NCBI GenBank assembly: GCA_012729875.1
Contig: JAAYCC010000139.1
Location: 1-22,754 of the forward strand
Direction of reading: 5' to 3'
DNA length: 22,754 nucleotides
Source: Clostridiales bacterium
Lineage (GTDB): Bacteria; Bacillota; Clostridia; Oscillospirales; Oscillospiraceae
Made by a program: the position numbers and the translations under genes. Positions 6,577 to 14,800 of the stretch are shown here, piece by piece. The notes beneath the pieces were generated by a model. The model worked only from the letters and a program-made list of their open reading frames with translations, did not search any database and was not told where the DNA came from. Position 1 is the stretch's first letter. Each line of letters begins with the position of its first letter.

Positions 6577-6819
6577 ATGTCTATTTTCGAAACCGTTCAG
6601 AAAACACTTGCAAGGCAGCTTGAGATCAGCCCCGAACTCATTACTCCGGAGACCAGAATCATGGAAGATCTCGGCGTGGATTCCCTTGACCTTGTAGAGC
6701 TTATTATGGCGCTGGAGGAGGGCTACAACATCATTATTTCCGCAGAGAACGGTAAGGACCTTACTACAATCGGCGAGATCGCAGAGTTTATCGAGAGTGA
6801 GCTCAAGAAAAAAGCCTAA
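6577..6819 (+). CDS. acpP: Acyl carrier protein
   Basis: An 80-residue acidic helical protein that carries growing fatty acyl chains on a 4'-phosphopantetheine arm. The attachment motif is GVDSLDLVEL with Ser36. Helix one (TVQKTLARQLEI), the TRIMEDLG loop, and the C-terminal DLTTIGEIAEFIES helix match the family. The stretch after helix two (EEGYNIIISAENGKDL) is less usual than the common acidic EEFGIEIPDED pattern but keeps length. The ribosome binding site is AGGGGGA about 6 bases before ATG. It is 32 bases after jag with no terminator between, and is followed by a strong terminator, so it is the last gene of the rpmH operon, though an internal promoter cannot be excluded. No fatty-acid synthesis genes adjoin it. 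Confidence 0.95.
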   Translation: MSIFETVQKTLARQLEISPELITPETRIMEDLGVDSLDLVELIMALEEGYNIIISAENGKDLTTIGEIAEFIESELKKKA

Positions 6820-6844
6820 TTATTTTGCGCTACATATTGAATTT

Positions 6845-6875
6845 AGGGGCGGGAAGTTTTCCCGTCCTTCTTTTT
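6845..6875 (+). terminator. Rho-independent terminator after acpP
   Basis: AGGGGCGGGA at 6845-6854 pairs with TCCCGTCCTT at 6860-6869 (ten pairs, two wobbles, five-base loop), followed by a T-rich run CTTTTT. It closes the rpmH-acpP operon. Confidence 0.9.
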
Positions 6876-6889
6876 ACTGCCTTTTTTCA

Positions 6890-6918
6890 TTGACGAATTA
6901 GTATAATAAATGTAATAT
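6890..6918 (+). promoter_or_regulatory. Promoter for darA-holB-ricT
   Basis: TTGACG at 6890-6895 and TAATAT at 6913-6918 are 17 bases apart. A perfect TATAAT at 6902-6907 is too close to that -35 to use it. The leader has a small ACCTT-GCAG-AAGGT hairpin at 6982-6995 just before the ribosome binding site. Confidence 0.55.
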
Positions 6919-7012
6919 AGAGATTAAGACGAAAAAATAACAAGATAATATTAAATGAAAATATCAGACGATAGTTATATAACCTTGCAGAAGGTACAAG
7001 GGAGACAACTAA

Positions 7013-7327
7013 ATGAAGATTGTATTTGCAATCATAAACAATTCGGACATGTCTGCTGTCACCGGCGCGCTTACTAAAGCGGGTTACTCGTCTACCGTTA
7101 CAAACAGCAACGGCGGCTTTTTCAACAGGGAAAACAGCATTCTATTTGCCGGAGTAGATGACAATAGAGTTCAGAGTGTCCTTGCTATCATCAAACAGCA
7201 CACGCATACAACAGAAGTAAACGTACCCGAAAACGTCAAAATGGGAGATTTTATGCTGCCTTCTAAGGTCAGGGTGGGCGGCGCCGTTGTTTTCGTTATG
7301 GACGTTGACCAGTTTGTGAAGCTATGA
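7013..7327 (+). CDS. darA: Cyclic di-AMP receptor, DarA/PstA (YaaQ) family
   Basis: A 104-residue PII-like cytoplasmic protein. It matches the Firmicutes c-di-AMP receptor family: N-terminal strand MKIVFAIINNSDMSAV, the helix ALTKAGYSSTVTNSNGGFF with the Gly-Gly-Phe turn, VDDNRVQSVLAIIK, and the C-terminal VRVGGAVVFVMDVDQF strand and core. The protein forms a trimer that binds c-di-AMP between subunits; its downstream target is largely unknown. Length is usual. The region between the two halves (HTHTTEVNVPENVKMGDFML) is the part that varies in the family. GGGAGAC before the ATG is the ribosome binding site. The stop overlaps the holB start as ATGA, so expression of the two is coupled. In Bacillus tmk precedes it and yaaR follows; both are absent here. 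Confidence 0.93.
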   Translation: MKIVFAIINNSDMSAVTGALTKAGYSSTVTNSNGGFFNRENSILFAGVDDNRVQSVLAIIKQHTHTTEVNVPENVKMGDFMLPSKVRVGGAVVFVMDVDQFVKL

Positions 7328-8091
7328 CGGACGGGTCCATGAATAAATCCCATGCTTATATAATATCATCGCAGGACGCGGCTGTAAGAGAGAATACGGC
7401 GCTGGAGCTGGCACAAGCCATGGTGTGCGACAGGGGTGGGGCCGAGGCCTGCGGGGTCTGTGCACAGTGCAGAAGAGCTCTGGCGGGCGTACATCCCGAT
7501 ATTATTTTTATTGACCGCCTAACGGATGATAAGGGGAAAAGGAGACGCGAAATCTATGTAGATCAGATACGCGGCATGAGTGCGGACGTCTGGGTACGCC
7601 CGCAGCAATCGGATAGAAAGGTCTATATTATACGCGAGGCAAATCTCCTCAATCAGGCGGCGCAGAACGCAGCTCTGAAAATCCTTGAGGAGCCCCCGGC
7701 TTATGCTGTGTTCATTCTGTGCGTAAACAGCGCAGAGGAGCTGTTGCCTACCGTCAGATCCCGCTGTGTAGAAATTCGGGAGTCTGGGACAGTATGCAGG
7801 GCAGAAAATAAAGAGGCCGAGGAGCTGGTCGATACAGCCGTCTCAGGCGATGCGGCGGCGCTGTGCGAATACTGTTGGAAATGTGAGACACTGGACAGTG
7901 AAAAATCTGCGGAGCTCATAGAAAGTTGCCGCGCCTATCTGAGTGGGGCAATCTGCCGCGGAGCTTCGTCGGGAGTATCCCGCGGAGAGGCGGTCAGGTT
8001 GCTGGGTGTTTTCGACATTGCCGCGGAGTATTTGCGAATGAATGTGGGAGCAAAGCACGTTTGGGGCTATATCTCTGTCTCAGCGATTTGA
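7324..8091 (+). CDS. holB: DNA polymerase III delta-prime subunit (clamp loader)
   Basis: A 255-residue AAA+-like protein. The zinc-module cysteines are visible as C35-x7-C43-x2-C46-x2-C49 (CGVCAQC), followed by HPDIIFID. The segment NQAAQNAALKILEEPPAYAVFIL and the sensor-like LLPTVRSRC (SRC motif) are hallmarks of delta-prime. The N-terminal Walker A loop expected in motor subunits is replaced by SSQDAAVRENTALE with no GKT, consistent with a non-ATP-binding stator subunit. It is shorter than the Bacillus protein (about 330 residues), mainly in the collar domain, but ends in LRMNVGAKHVWGYI, a typical C-terminal element, so it looks complete. The start is ATG at 7324, overlapping the darA stop; an ATG at 7339 is a possible alternative. 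Confidence 0.88.
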   Translation: MTDGSMNKSHAYIISSQDAAVRENTALELAQAMVCDRGGAEACGVCAQCRRALAGVHPDIIFIDRLTDDKGKRRREIYVDQIRGMSADVWVRPQQSDRKVYIIREANLLNQAAQNAALKILEEPPAYAVFILCVNSAEELLPTVRSRCVEIRESGTVCRAENKEAEELVDTAVSGDAAALCEYCWKCETLDSEKSAELIESCRAYLSGAICRGASSGVSRGEAVRLLGVFDIAAEYLRMNVGAKHVWGYISVSAI

Positions 8092-8108
8092 AATGTGAGG
8101 ATATTATA

Positions 8109-9341
8109 TTGATAGAAGTAATTAGCGTAAGATTTAACTGTCACGGTAAGCTCTATTTCTTTGACCCCGCCGGTATTCAGGTGAAGGCCGGAGATAAGGT
8201 CATAGTTGAGACTGCCAAGGGGCTGGATATCGGCGACTGTGCGGCCGGCAACCACTTAGTGGAGGACGAAGCTGTAATTCAGCCGCTGCGCCCCGTCGTA
8301 CGAGTGGCGACAGAGGACGATCTGCACACTGCGGAGCTTAACAAGACAAGAGAAAAAGAGGCCTTTGAAATCTGCAGGGAGAAAATAGCCCAGCATGATC
8401 TGGATATGAAGCTTGTGGATGTTGAGTGCAGCTTTGAAGGCAACAAGATAATGTTTTTCTTTACTTCCGATGGACGCGTGGATTTCCGCGAGCTTGTAAA
8501 GGATTTGGCCTCGGTGTTCCGCACCCGCATAGAGCTGCGCCAGATCGGTGTACGTGACGAAACTAAAATGCTCGGCGGCATCGGAATCTGTGGCAGACCT
8601 TACTGCTGCAGTCAGTTTTTAAATGACTTTGAACCCGTCTCCACAAAGATGGCCAAGACTCAGTCCATGTCGTTGAACCCTTCGAAGATTTCCGGCAGCT
8701 GCGGCAGACTGATGTGCTGCCTGCGATATGAGCAGGAAGCCTATGAGGAGCTTAACAAGACAATTCCAAAAATCGGAGCTTTCGTGCAGACTACGTCGGG
8801 ATATGGAAATGTGGTGCAGACAAATGTTTTGCGCCAGAAAGTCCGCGTAAAGCTCGACGGGGAGAACGATACCGAAATAAAGACCTTTGACACCGATCAG
8901 GTGGCAACAGTCGCAGGAGGCAGACCGAAGCCCGGCGAGGCGCTCCCAGATGTTCTGGTGTACGTTGAAAAGGAGCCTGAGGTTATTGAGCCGGAGGAGG
9001 ATCCGTGGAAAGCTCCTAATCTGTTCGCGCTGGAAGAGAACGAACAAAACAGGGCGGATAACGCTTCCAGAGAGAGAAACAAGTCGGAGCCGAAAAAGAG
9101 ACTGCATAACAACAGCCGAAACCGCGGCAAGGGCGGTAACCAGAAAAAGCCTGCACCGGGCAGCAATCAGGCAAAGCCGCCGCAGGGCCAAAACAATCAG
9201 CCCAAACAGCAGAATGGTCAGCAGGCAAATACACAGCAGAAAAGCAGCGGCGGCAATCGCAGCTACAACAGGCGGCGCCCCAACAGGCCAAAGAACCGAG
9301 GACAAGCAAACGACGACAAGCCGCGGCAGAAAAACGAATAA
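8109..9341 (+). CDS. ricT: RicT/YaaT (PSP1 domain) iron-sulfur protein with long disordered tail
   Basis: A 410-residue protein. The PSP1 domain fills about residues 1-275: IEVISVRFNCHGKLYFFDP, HDLDMKLVDVECSF, RTRIELRQIGVRDETKMLGG. Cysteines seen in the family are at 161, 166, 167 (CGRPYCC) and 198, 203, 204 (CGRLMCC). In Bacillus RicT joins RicA and RicF in a [4Fe-4S] complex that stimulates RNase Y processing of mRNA, competence and sporulation. The last 110 residues are basic and low in complexity (Asn, Gln, Lys, Arg, Gly), absent from the 275-residue Bacillus protein. The start is TTG at 8109 with TGAGGA at 8096-8101. The open frame extends upstream inside holB, but that part is not conserved. 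The gene ends at a terminator. Confidence 0.93.
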   Translation: MIEVISVRFNCHGKLYFFDPAGIQVKAGDKVIVETAKGLDIGDCAAGNHLVEDEAVIQPLRPVVRVATEDDLHTAELNKTREKEAFEICREKIAQHDLDMKLVDVECSFEGNKIMFFFTSDGRVDFRELVKDLASVFRTRIELRQIGVRDETKMLGGIGICGRPYCCSQFLNDFEPVSTKMAKTQSMSLNPSKISGSCGRLMCCLRYEQEAYEELNKTIPKIGAFVQTTSGYGNVVQTNVLRQKVRVKLDGENDTEIKTFDTDQVATVAGGRPKPGEALPDVLVYVEKEPEVIEPEEDPWKAPNLFALEENEQNRADNASRERNKSEPKKRLHNNSRNRGKGGNQKKPAPGSNQAKPPQGQNNQPKQQNGQQANTQQKSSGGNRSYNRRRPNRPKNRGQANDDKPRQKNE

Positions 9342-9398
9342 AAAAACCCCTTAAACCAGACAGCGGATAATTATAGCCGTTGGTTTAAGGGGTTTTTT
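9341..9398. terminator. Bidirectional terminator between ricT and fakA
   Basis: An 18-base perfect inverted repeat, AAAAAACCCCTTAAACCA (9341-9358) with its complement at 9381-9398, with a 22-base loop. It has A and T runs on both outer flanks, so it works for transcripts from either side. Here ricT (plus) and fakA (minus) converge. Confidence 0.95.
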
Positions 9399-9412
9399 AT
9401 TCTGTGACTGCC

Positions 9413-11059
9413 TTACTCGGCGGATATCATATAATAATAGACAGGCTGGCCGCCGTCTATAACGCTCGTTTCGGCATGGGGATATTTTTCGGATAGAATG
9501 TTCCCGACGAGCTGTGCCGCGTCGGCATCTACATCCTCGCCATAGTAGACGGTTACAAACTCGGGGTCAAGTTCATCGAGCTTCTCAGACAGCTTTATTA
9601 TGAGATTTTCGATATCGGGGTCGCTTCCCACAAGAGCCCCGTCCAGAAGACCGAGGTATTCGCCTGCCTTGATTTTATACCCGTCGAAGTCGGAGTCCCT
9701 TGCAGCGTAGGTGATCAGGGAGGTGTGTACGCTCTCGATAGCCTCGTTGGAAGTCTCTATTATCTCCTCCTCAGTCTGGGAGTATGTATCCAGATTGAGG
9801 AGAGCTGAAATACCCTGGGCTACGGTCTTGGTGGGTATTACCACGACCTTTTTGTCGGTGAGAGGTGCGCACTGCTCCGCTGCCATTATAATGTTTTTGT
9901 TGTTGGGGAACACAAAAACTGTATGGGCGGGGGTGGCCTCCACAGCGGTCAGAATGTCCTCGGTTGAGGGGTTCATGGTCTGTCCGCCGGTTACTATTCC
10001 ATCCGCTCCCAGTTCGCTGAAGAGGTTTTCTATTCCTTTGCCCGCGCAGACAACGACAGTACCGAAGTCCTTTGACTGCTCAAGCGGTGCGGCAGCTGCC
10101 TGCTCAGGCTGCTTTGCCGCTCCTCCCGAGAGGTTGGAATGCTGCTCCCGCATGTTTTCGATCTTTATCTTGAGAAGGCTACCGTAGGTGAGCGCCTCGG
10201 TGAGGACTTTACCGGGGTCGTTGGTGTGGACGTGGGTCTTAATGATCTCCTCGTCGTCCACAACGACGGCGCTGTCGCCTATGGTCTGCAAAAAACCGCG
10301 GAGCAGATCTGCGGATTTGTTGTTCTCTCTGCCTACGATGAATTCTGTGCAGTATGTGAAGGTTATTTCTCCGGTGTCGAAGCTGCTGAAATCAGCCTGC
10401 TCGGCAAGCTCGGAGGTGTCGATATCGTAAGAATCGGGGGTGACTTCACCGCGCAGGGAGCCGAGCATAGCCTCCAGAATTGTGGTGTAGCCTTTTCCGC
10501 CTGCGTCTATCACACCGGCTTTTTTAAGGACAGGGTTGAGTTCAACTGTATTTGCAAGAGCATCTTTTGCGGATTCGAGGGCGCAGGAGAGCATGAGCTC
10601 AATGTCCGTACCGGTCTCGGCAAAATCGGAAGCGGCTTCTGCCGCCATGCGCGAGACAGTGAGGATCGTGCCTTCAGCCGGCTTCATAACGGCTTTGTAA
10701 GCGGCCTCGACCCCCTCGGCCATTGCCTGTGAAAAGTCATATGCGGTGGCGGTGTCCCTGCCCTTCAATGACTTGGACATGCCGCGGAACAACAAGGAAA
10801 GTATAACGCCGGAATTACCCCGGGCACCGCGAAGAAATGCGTTTGCAGCGCACTTTGCGACTTCGCCGATACCTTCGGGATTCCTGCGGCGGAGCTCTAA
10901 AGCTCCGGACTCCATGGTCATGCTCATGTTTGTCCCTGTGTCGCCGTCGGGAACAGGAAAAACGTTAAGGTCGTTTATGTGCTGCTTGTTTTGCTGGAGT
11001 GCTGCCGAAGCACACAGCAGCATATCGGTGAAAATGACACCGTCGATTGTCTCTCTCAA
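9413..11059 (-). CDS. fakA: DAK2-domain fatty acid kinase FakA-like (YloV)
   Basis: A 548-residue cytoplasmic protein of the YloV/FakA family. The N-terminal DhaL-like kinase domain (about 1-200) has NVFPVPDGDTGTNM, which binds ATP and metal through its aspartates, then GARGNSGVILS, KPAEGTILTV and GVIDAGGKGY. A middle and C-terminal DegV-like region follows (about 230-548), including VVVCAGKGIENLFSELGADG and GGQTMNPSTEDI. FakA phosphorylates fatty acids bound to FakB. A FakB partner is not in the window. The start is TTG at 11059 with an excellent GGAGGTG site (complement of 11067-11073). It follows the asp23-like gene after 34 bases; the pair is conserved in Firmicutes as yloU-yloV. Confidence 0.93.
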   Translation of the reverse strand: MRETIDGVIFTDMLLCASAALQQNKQHINDLNVFPVPDGDTGTNMSMTMESGALELRRRNPEGIGEVAKCAANAFLRGARGNSGVILSLLFRGMSKSLKGRDTATAYDFSQAMAEGVEAAYKAVMKPAEGTILTVSRMAAEAASDFAETGTDIELMLSCALESAKDALANTVELNPVLKKAGVIDAGGKGYTTILEAMLGSLRGEVTPDSYDIDTSELAEQADFSSFDTGEITFTYCTEFIVGRENNKSADLLRGFLQTIGDSAVVVDDEEIIKTHVHTNDPGKVLTEALTYGSLLKIKIENMREQHSNLSGGAAKQPEQAAAAPLEQSKDFGTVVVCAGKGIENLFSELGADGIVTGGQTMNPSTEDILTAVEATPAHTVFVFPNNKNIIMAAEQCAPLTDKKVVVIPTKTVAQGISALLNLDTYSQTEEEIIETSNEAIESVHTSLITYAARDSDFDGYKIKAGEYLGLLDGALVGSDPDIENLIIKLSEKLDELDPEFVTVYYGEDVDADAAQLVGNILSEKYPHAETSVIDGGQPVYYYMISAE

Positions 11060-11093
11060 TTAAAAACACCTCCGGGGAAGTTCGTCTGAAGAA

Positions 11094-11447
11094 TCAGCCG
11101 ATGATGATGGAGTCAACACATACGTCCACTCTGCTGACCGGGACACCGGTCGCCTTTGAGACCTTGTAGCTGACTTCATTCATAATGCTTCCCGCAAGAA
11201 CCTTTATATTTACGCCGTGATCAATTACGATGTGAAGAACGAGCGATATGCTTCCGTCGTCATTAAAGCTGACGCTGACGCCTCTGGACATGGATTCACG
11301 GCGGAGAAGATGTACGAGACCGTCCGCCTTGGAGCGGGCGCCCATGCCTTTGACACCAAAGCAGTTTGTAGCAGCATCGCCGGCCAGAGTTGTAAATACA
11401 TCGCCGGTGATGCTTATCATGCCCTTTTCGTTTTCGATTTTGACCAT
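11094..11447 (-). CDS. Asp23/Gls24 family protein (YloU-like)
   Basis: A 117-residue cytoplasmic protein of the Asp23 family (alkaline shock protein, YloU type). It starts MVKIENEKGMISITGDVFTTLAG, followed by the NCFGVKGMGARSKADGL block, a beta strand pair with GVSVSFNDDGSISLVLHIVI, and a C-terminal helix and strand (ATGVPVSRVDVCVDSIIIG). This is the usual YloU organisation. Family members are linked to the cell envelope and stress, but no catalytic role is known. It is the first gene of a two-gene operon with fakA. The promoter lies at 11544-11572. The ATG at 11447 has AAAGGGG about 10 bases before it, a modest ribosome binding site. In many Firmicutes rpmB sits upstream; no L28 gene was found here. 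Confidence 0.9.
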   Translation of the reverse strand: MVKIENEKGMISITGDVFTTLAGDAATNCFGVKGMGARSKADGLVHLLRRESMSRGVSVSFNDDGSISLVLHIVIDHGVNIKVLAGSIMNEVSYKVSKATGVPVSRVDVCVDSIIIG

Positions 11448-11472
11448 GATGTCAGCCCCTTTCGTATGTTAT

Positions 11473-11495
11473 CGGTCCAACTGAGGGATGGACCG
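11473..11495. repeat. CGGTCCA inverted repeat in the asp23 leader
   Basis: CGGTCCA (11473-11479) and TGGACCG (11489-11495) form a perfect 7-base inverted repeat with a nine-base spacer. It lies between the promoter and the start of the asp23-like gene. No T run follows, so it is an mRNA hairpin or operator candidate rather than a terminator. Confidence 0.5.
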
Positions 11496-11543
11496 TAAAG
11501 TTACAGACTATATCAAAGATACCGGTTCACGGGTCATTTTAGT

Positions 11544-11572
11544 ATTATACCCTCTGCTCTGCAAAAGCACAA
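11544..11572 (-). promoter_or_regulatory. Promoter for asp23-fakA
   Basis: On the minus strand, TTGTGC (complement of 11567-11572) and a perfect TATAAT (complement of 11544-11549) are 17 bases apart. The leader is about 90 bases and contains the CGGTCCA hairpin. Confidence 0.6.
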
Positions 11573-11679
11573 GTGTATTTTTATAAAAACCCAAACATAC
11601 CATACATTTGAAATATCTTATTTATATGTAAGTGCAAAAAGTCAAGTAAAACAATAAAAAAGCCTGTGATTTATGATAG

Positions 11680-11708
11680 TTTACAATATTTTTTCCGCAT
11701 GCTAGAAT
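11680..11708 (+). promoter_or_regulatory. Promoter for nifJ
   Basis: TTTACA at 11680-11685 and TAGAAT at 11703-11708 lie 17 bases apart, five of six matches to consensus each. The leader is about 100 bases and carries an imperfect direct repeat and a Rex-like site. Confidence 0.6.
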
Positions 11709-11765
11709 AAGTTACCGGTATATACTGCATTTTGTGGTATTCTGCACATAGGTGGCAGAAATAAT

Positions 11766-11783
11766 ATGTTAAGAGATTTATAA
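11766..11783. promoter_or_regulatory. Rex-like operator candidate upstream of nifJ
   Basis: ATGTTAA-GAGA-TTTATAA matches the redox repressor Rex consensus TTGTTAA-N4-TTAACAA at 11 of 14 fixed positions. It lies between the nifJ promoter and start codon, a usual repressor position. No rex gene is in the window, and AT-rich DNA can match by chance. Confidence 0.35.
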
Positions 11784-11815
11784 ACACTTTCCGACTTTTA
11801 TAAGGAGATGACACA

Positions 11816-14800
11816 ATGTCAAGAAAACTGAAAACTATGGACGGCAACACTGCTGCCGCTCACGTTTCCTACGCGTTTTCCGAGGTTGCAGCAATCTACC
11901 CGATCACGCCCTCCTCTACAATGGCAGAGCTTGCGGACAAATGGTCCGCCGCCGGCCAAAAGAACATTTTCGGACAGGAGATCAATGTTGTTGAGATGCA
12001 GTCCGAAGGCGGCGCCGCGGGAGCGGTCCACGGCAGCTTGGCTGCAGGTGCGCTTACCACTACCTACACCGCTTCACAAGGTCTTCTGCTGATGATTCCC
12101 AATCTGTATAAGCTTGCGGGCGAGCAGCTGCCCGGAGTTCTCCACGTCTCCGCGCGCTCCATCGCCACACACGCACTGTCGATTTTTGGCGACCATTCAG
12201 ACATTTACGCCTGCCGTCAGACCGGCACAGCCCTGTTGTGCTCCAACAGCCCCCAGGAGGCTATGGATCTGGGAGCGGTTGCACATCTCTCCGCAATTAA
12301 AGGGAGCCTCCCTTTCATTCATTTCTTTGACGGCTTCAGAACCTCACATGAGATGCAGAAAATCGAGGTTTGGGACTATAAAGAGCTTGCGGAGATGGTA
12401 GATTATGACGCGGTTGCGAAATTCCGCCGCCGGGCGAACAGCCCTGCAAATCCCACTACCCGCGGCACCGCACAGAACGGCGACATCTTTTTCCAGACCA
12501 GAGAGGCTGCAAACCCAAAGTACGATGCAATGCCCCAAATAGTTGAGGACTATATGAATCAGGTCAATGCCCGTATTGGTACCAATTACAAGCTTTTCAA
12601 CTATTACGGCGTTCCAAATGCTACACACGTCCTCATTGCGATGGGCAGCGTCTGTGAGGCAGCAGAGGAAGTTGTCGATTATCTGAACAAGAAGGGTGAA
12701 AAGGTCGGTCTCGTAAAGGTGCACCTGTATCGTCCCTTCTCCGCAAAGCACCTTATAGGCGTTTTGCCCACTACCGTCAAGTCGATTGCAGTTCTCGACC
12801 GCACTAAGGAACCCGGCGCTATCGGCGAGCCTCTCTATATGGACATTGTTACTGCCCTGGCCGGCAGTCAGTATGGGAATGTCCCCGTGTACGGCGGGCG
12901 CTATGGACTGTCTTCCAAGGACGTCCCCCCAGGAGCTATCGTATCGGCGTTCCGCAACATCCAGTCCGACGAGCCTATAAACAGCTTTACTATCGGTATT
13001 GTTGACGACGTTACCCACCGCTCCATACCCATTAACGAGGAGCCTGATACCACTCCTGACGATATTATTTCCTGCAAGTTCTGGGGTCTCGGCTCAGACG
13101 GTACGGTCGGCGCGAACAAAAACTCAATAAAAATTATAGGAGACCACACCGATCTCAAGGCCCAGGCCTATTTCCAATATGACTCCAAGAAGTCCGGCGG
13201 AGTTACTATCAGCCATCTGCGCTTTGGAAAAAGCAAGATAAAGTCCACTTATTTTGTCTCCAAGGCGAACTTTGTCGCCTGCCACAACCCGTCCTACCTC
13301 GAGAAGTACGACATGGCCCAGGACATTAAGCCAGGCGGCGCTTTCCTCATAAACTGCGCATATGATGCCGGTGAGCTTTCTAAGCACCTGCCTGCCGAGG
13401 CAAAAAAGTATATTGCAGACAACAATATCCATGTATATGTTATTGACGCCATTAAAATCGCCCGGGAGATCGGCCTTGGCAACAAGACCAACGCAATCCT
13501 GCAGGCCGCGTTTTTCAAGCTGGCGAAAATTCTTCCTGAGGCGGATGCCGTGACCTATATGAAGGAGGCTATACGCACCACCTACGGACGAAAGGGCGAG
13601 AAAATCGTCAACATGAATATTGAGGCAGTGGATGCGGGTATTGAGCAGGTCCGAGAGATCAAAGTTCCCGCTGAATGGGCAGACGCCGCTGAGGGCGCCG
13701 GGAGAGCTTCTCTTGACGGCGGTCTTGAGGGTGCCAAGGAGTACGCCGAGAACGTACTCTCGTCTGTCAATGCCATGCGCGGTGATAAGCTGCCAGTTTC
13801 GGCATTTCTTGATTATCAGGACGGTACCGTGCCGAGTGGTACGGCAGCTTTTGAAAAGCGCGGCATAGCCGTTGATGTTCCCGAGTGGATACCCGAAAAC
13901 TGCATTCAGTGCAACCAGTGCGCGTTTGTCTGTCCGCACGCCGTTATACGCCCGTTTGTGCTCGACGCGGATGAAGCGAAGAGGGCCCCGGAGGGGATGA
14001 AGACAGTGCAGATGAAGGGAAAGGGCTGTGAGGATTATCAGTTTGCCATCATTCCCTCCGTGCTGGACTGCACCGGCTGCGGCAGCTGTGTAAACGTATG
14101 CCCAGCCAAGGACAAGGCGCTCAGGATGGTTCCGCTGGAGGAGAGGCGCGAGGAACAGAAGGGCTACGATTACGCCTACAAAAATGTCTCATATAAGGAA
14201 GTACCCTTTGCGGACAATACCATTAAGGGCAGCCAGTTCAAGACCCCGCTGCTTGAGTTCTCAGGCGCCTGCGCCGGCTGCGGCGAGACGCCCTATGCAA
14301 AGCTGGCGACCCAGATGTTCGGCGACAGAATGTATATCGCCAACGCCACGGGATGCACATCCATCTGGGGAGGCAGTGCCCCCAGCTATCCCTATACCAA
14401 AGACAGAGACGGACGCGGCCCCGCATGGGCTAACTCCCTGTTTGAGGACAACGCCGAGTTCGGCTTCGGAATGCTGCACGCCGGTAAGCAGCGCCGCGAA
14501 CTCCTCTCAGCTCAGGTGAAGGAGCTCTCCGCGCACAAGGATACTCCCGAAGAGCTTAGAGAGGCTGCAAAGGCATGGCTCGAAAGCAAGGATGACGCCG
14601 AGGCATCCAAAAAGGCATCCAAGAGTCTTGAAGCTCTTATTGCGGACAGTGCAGTCAAGTTGGGCGAAGGCTCTGAAATAACCGAACTGCTCAAGCAGAT
14701 CGTGGAAAATCGTGAGATGCTGGTCAAGCCCAGCTTCTGGGTCTTCGGAGGCGACGGCTGGGCATACGACATCGGTTACGGTGGTCTTGACCACGTTCTT

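Larger units (their letters stand above)
11448..11815. other. Divergent control region between asp23 and nifJ
   Basis: This 368-base gap holds no gene I can support. It contains the minus-strand promoter for the asp23-like gene, a CGGTCCA inverted repeat in that gene's leader, an AT-rich stretch (about 11580-11680) without recognisable signals, and the nifJ promoter with a Rex-like site downstream. No rpmB, tRNA or riboswitch was recognised. Confidence 0.7.

Noticed and set aside
7324..8091. HolB as a broken gene because Walker A is absent and the protein is short
   Set aside because: Delta-prime subunits commonly lack a working P-loop; the zinc module, SRC motif and C-terminal element are present.
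7926..8108. N-terminal extension of RicT into holB
   Set aside because: It translates the holB 3' end in another frame, lacks conservation, and a good ribosome binding site precedes TTG at 8109.
8619..9305. Long minus-strand open frame opposite ricT
   Set aside because: It is the complement of the ricT coding region; the plus-strand frame has clear PSP1 motifs and this one has none.
12344..13939. Minus-strand frames of 224 and 271 residues opposite nifJ
   Set aside because: They lie opposite a fully conserved PFOR and show no family motifs or start signals.
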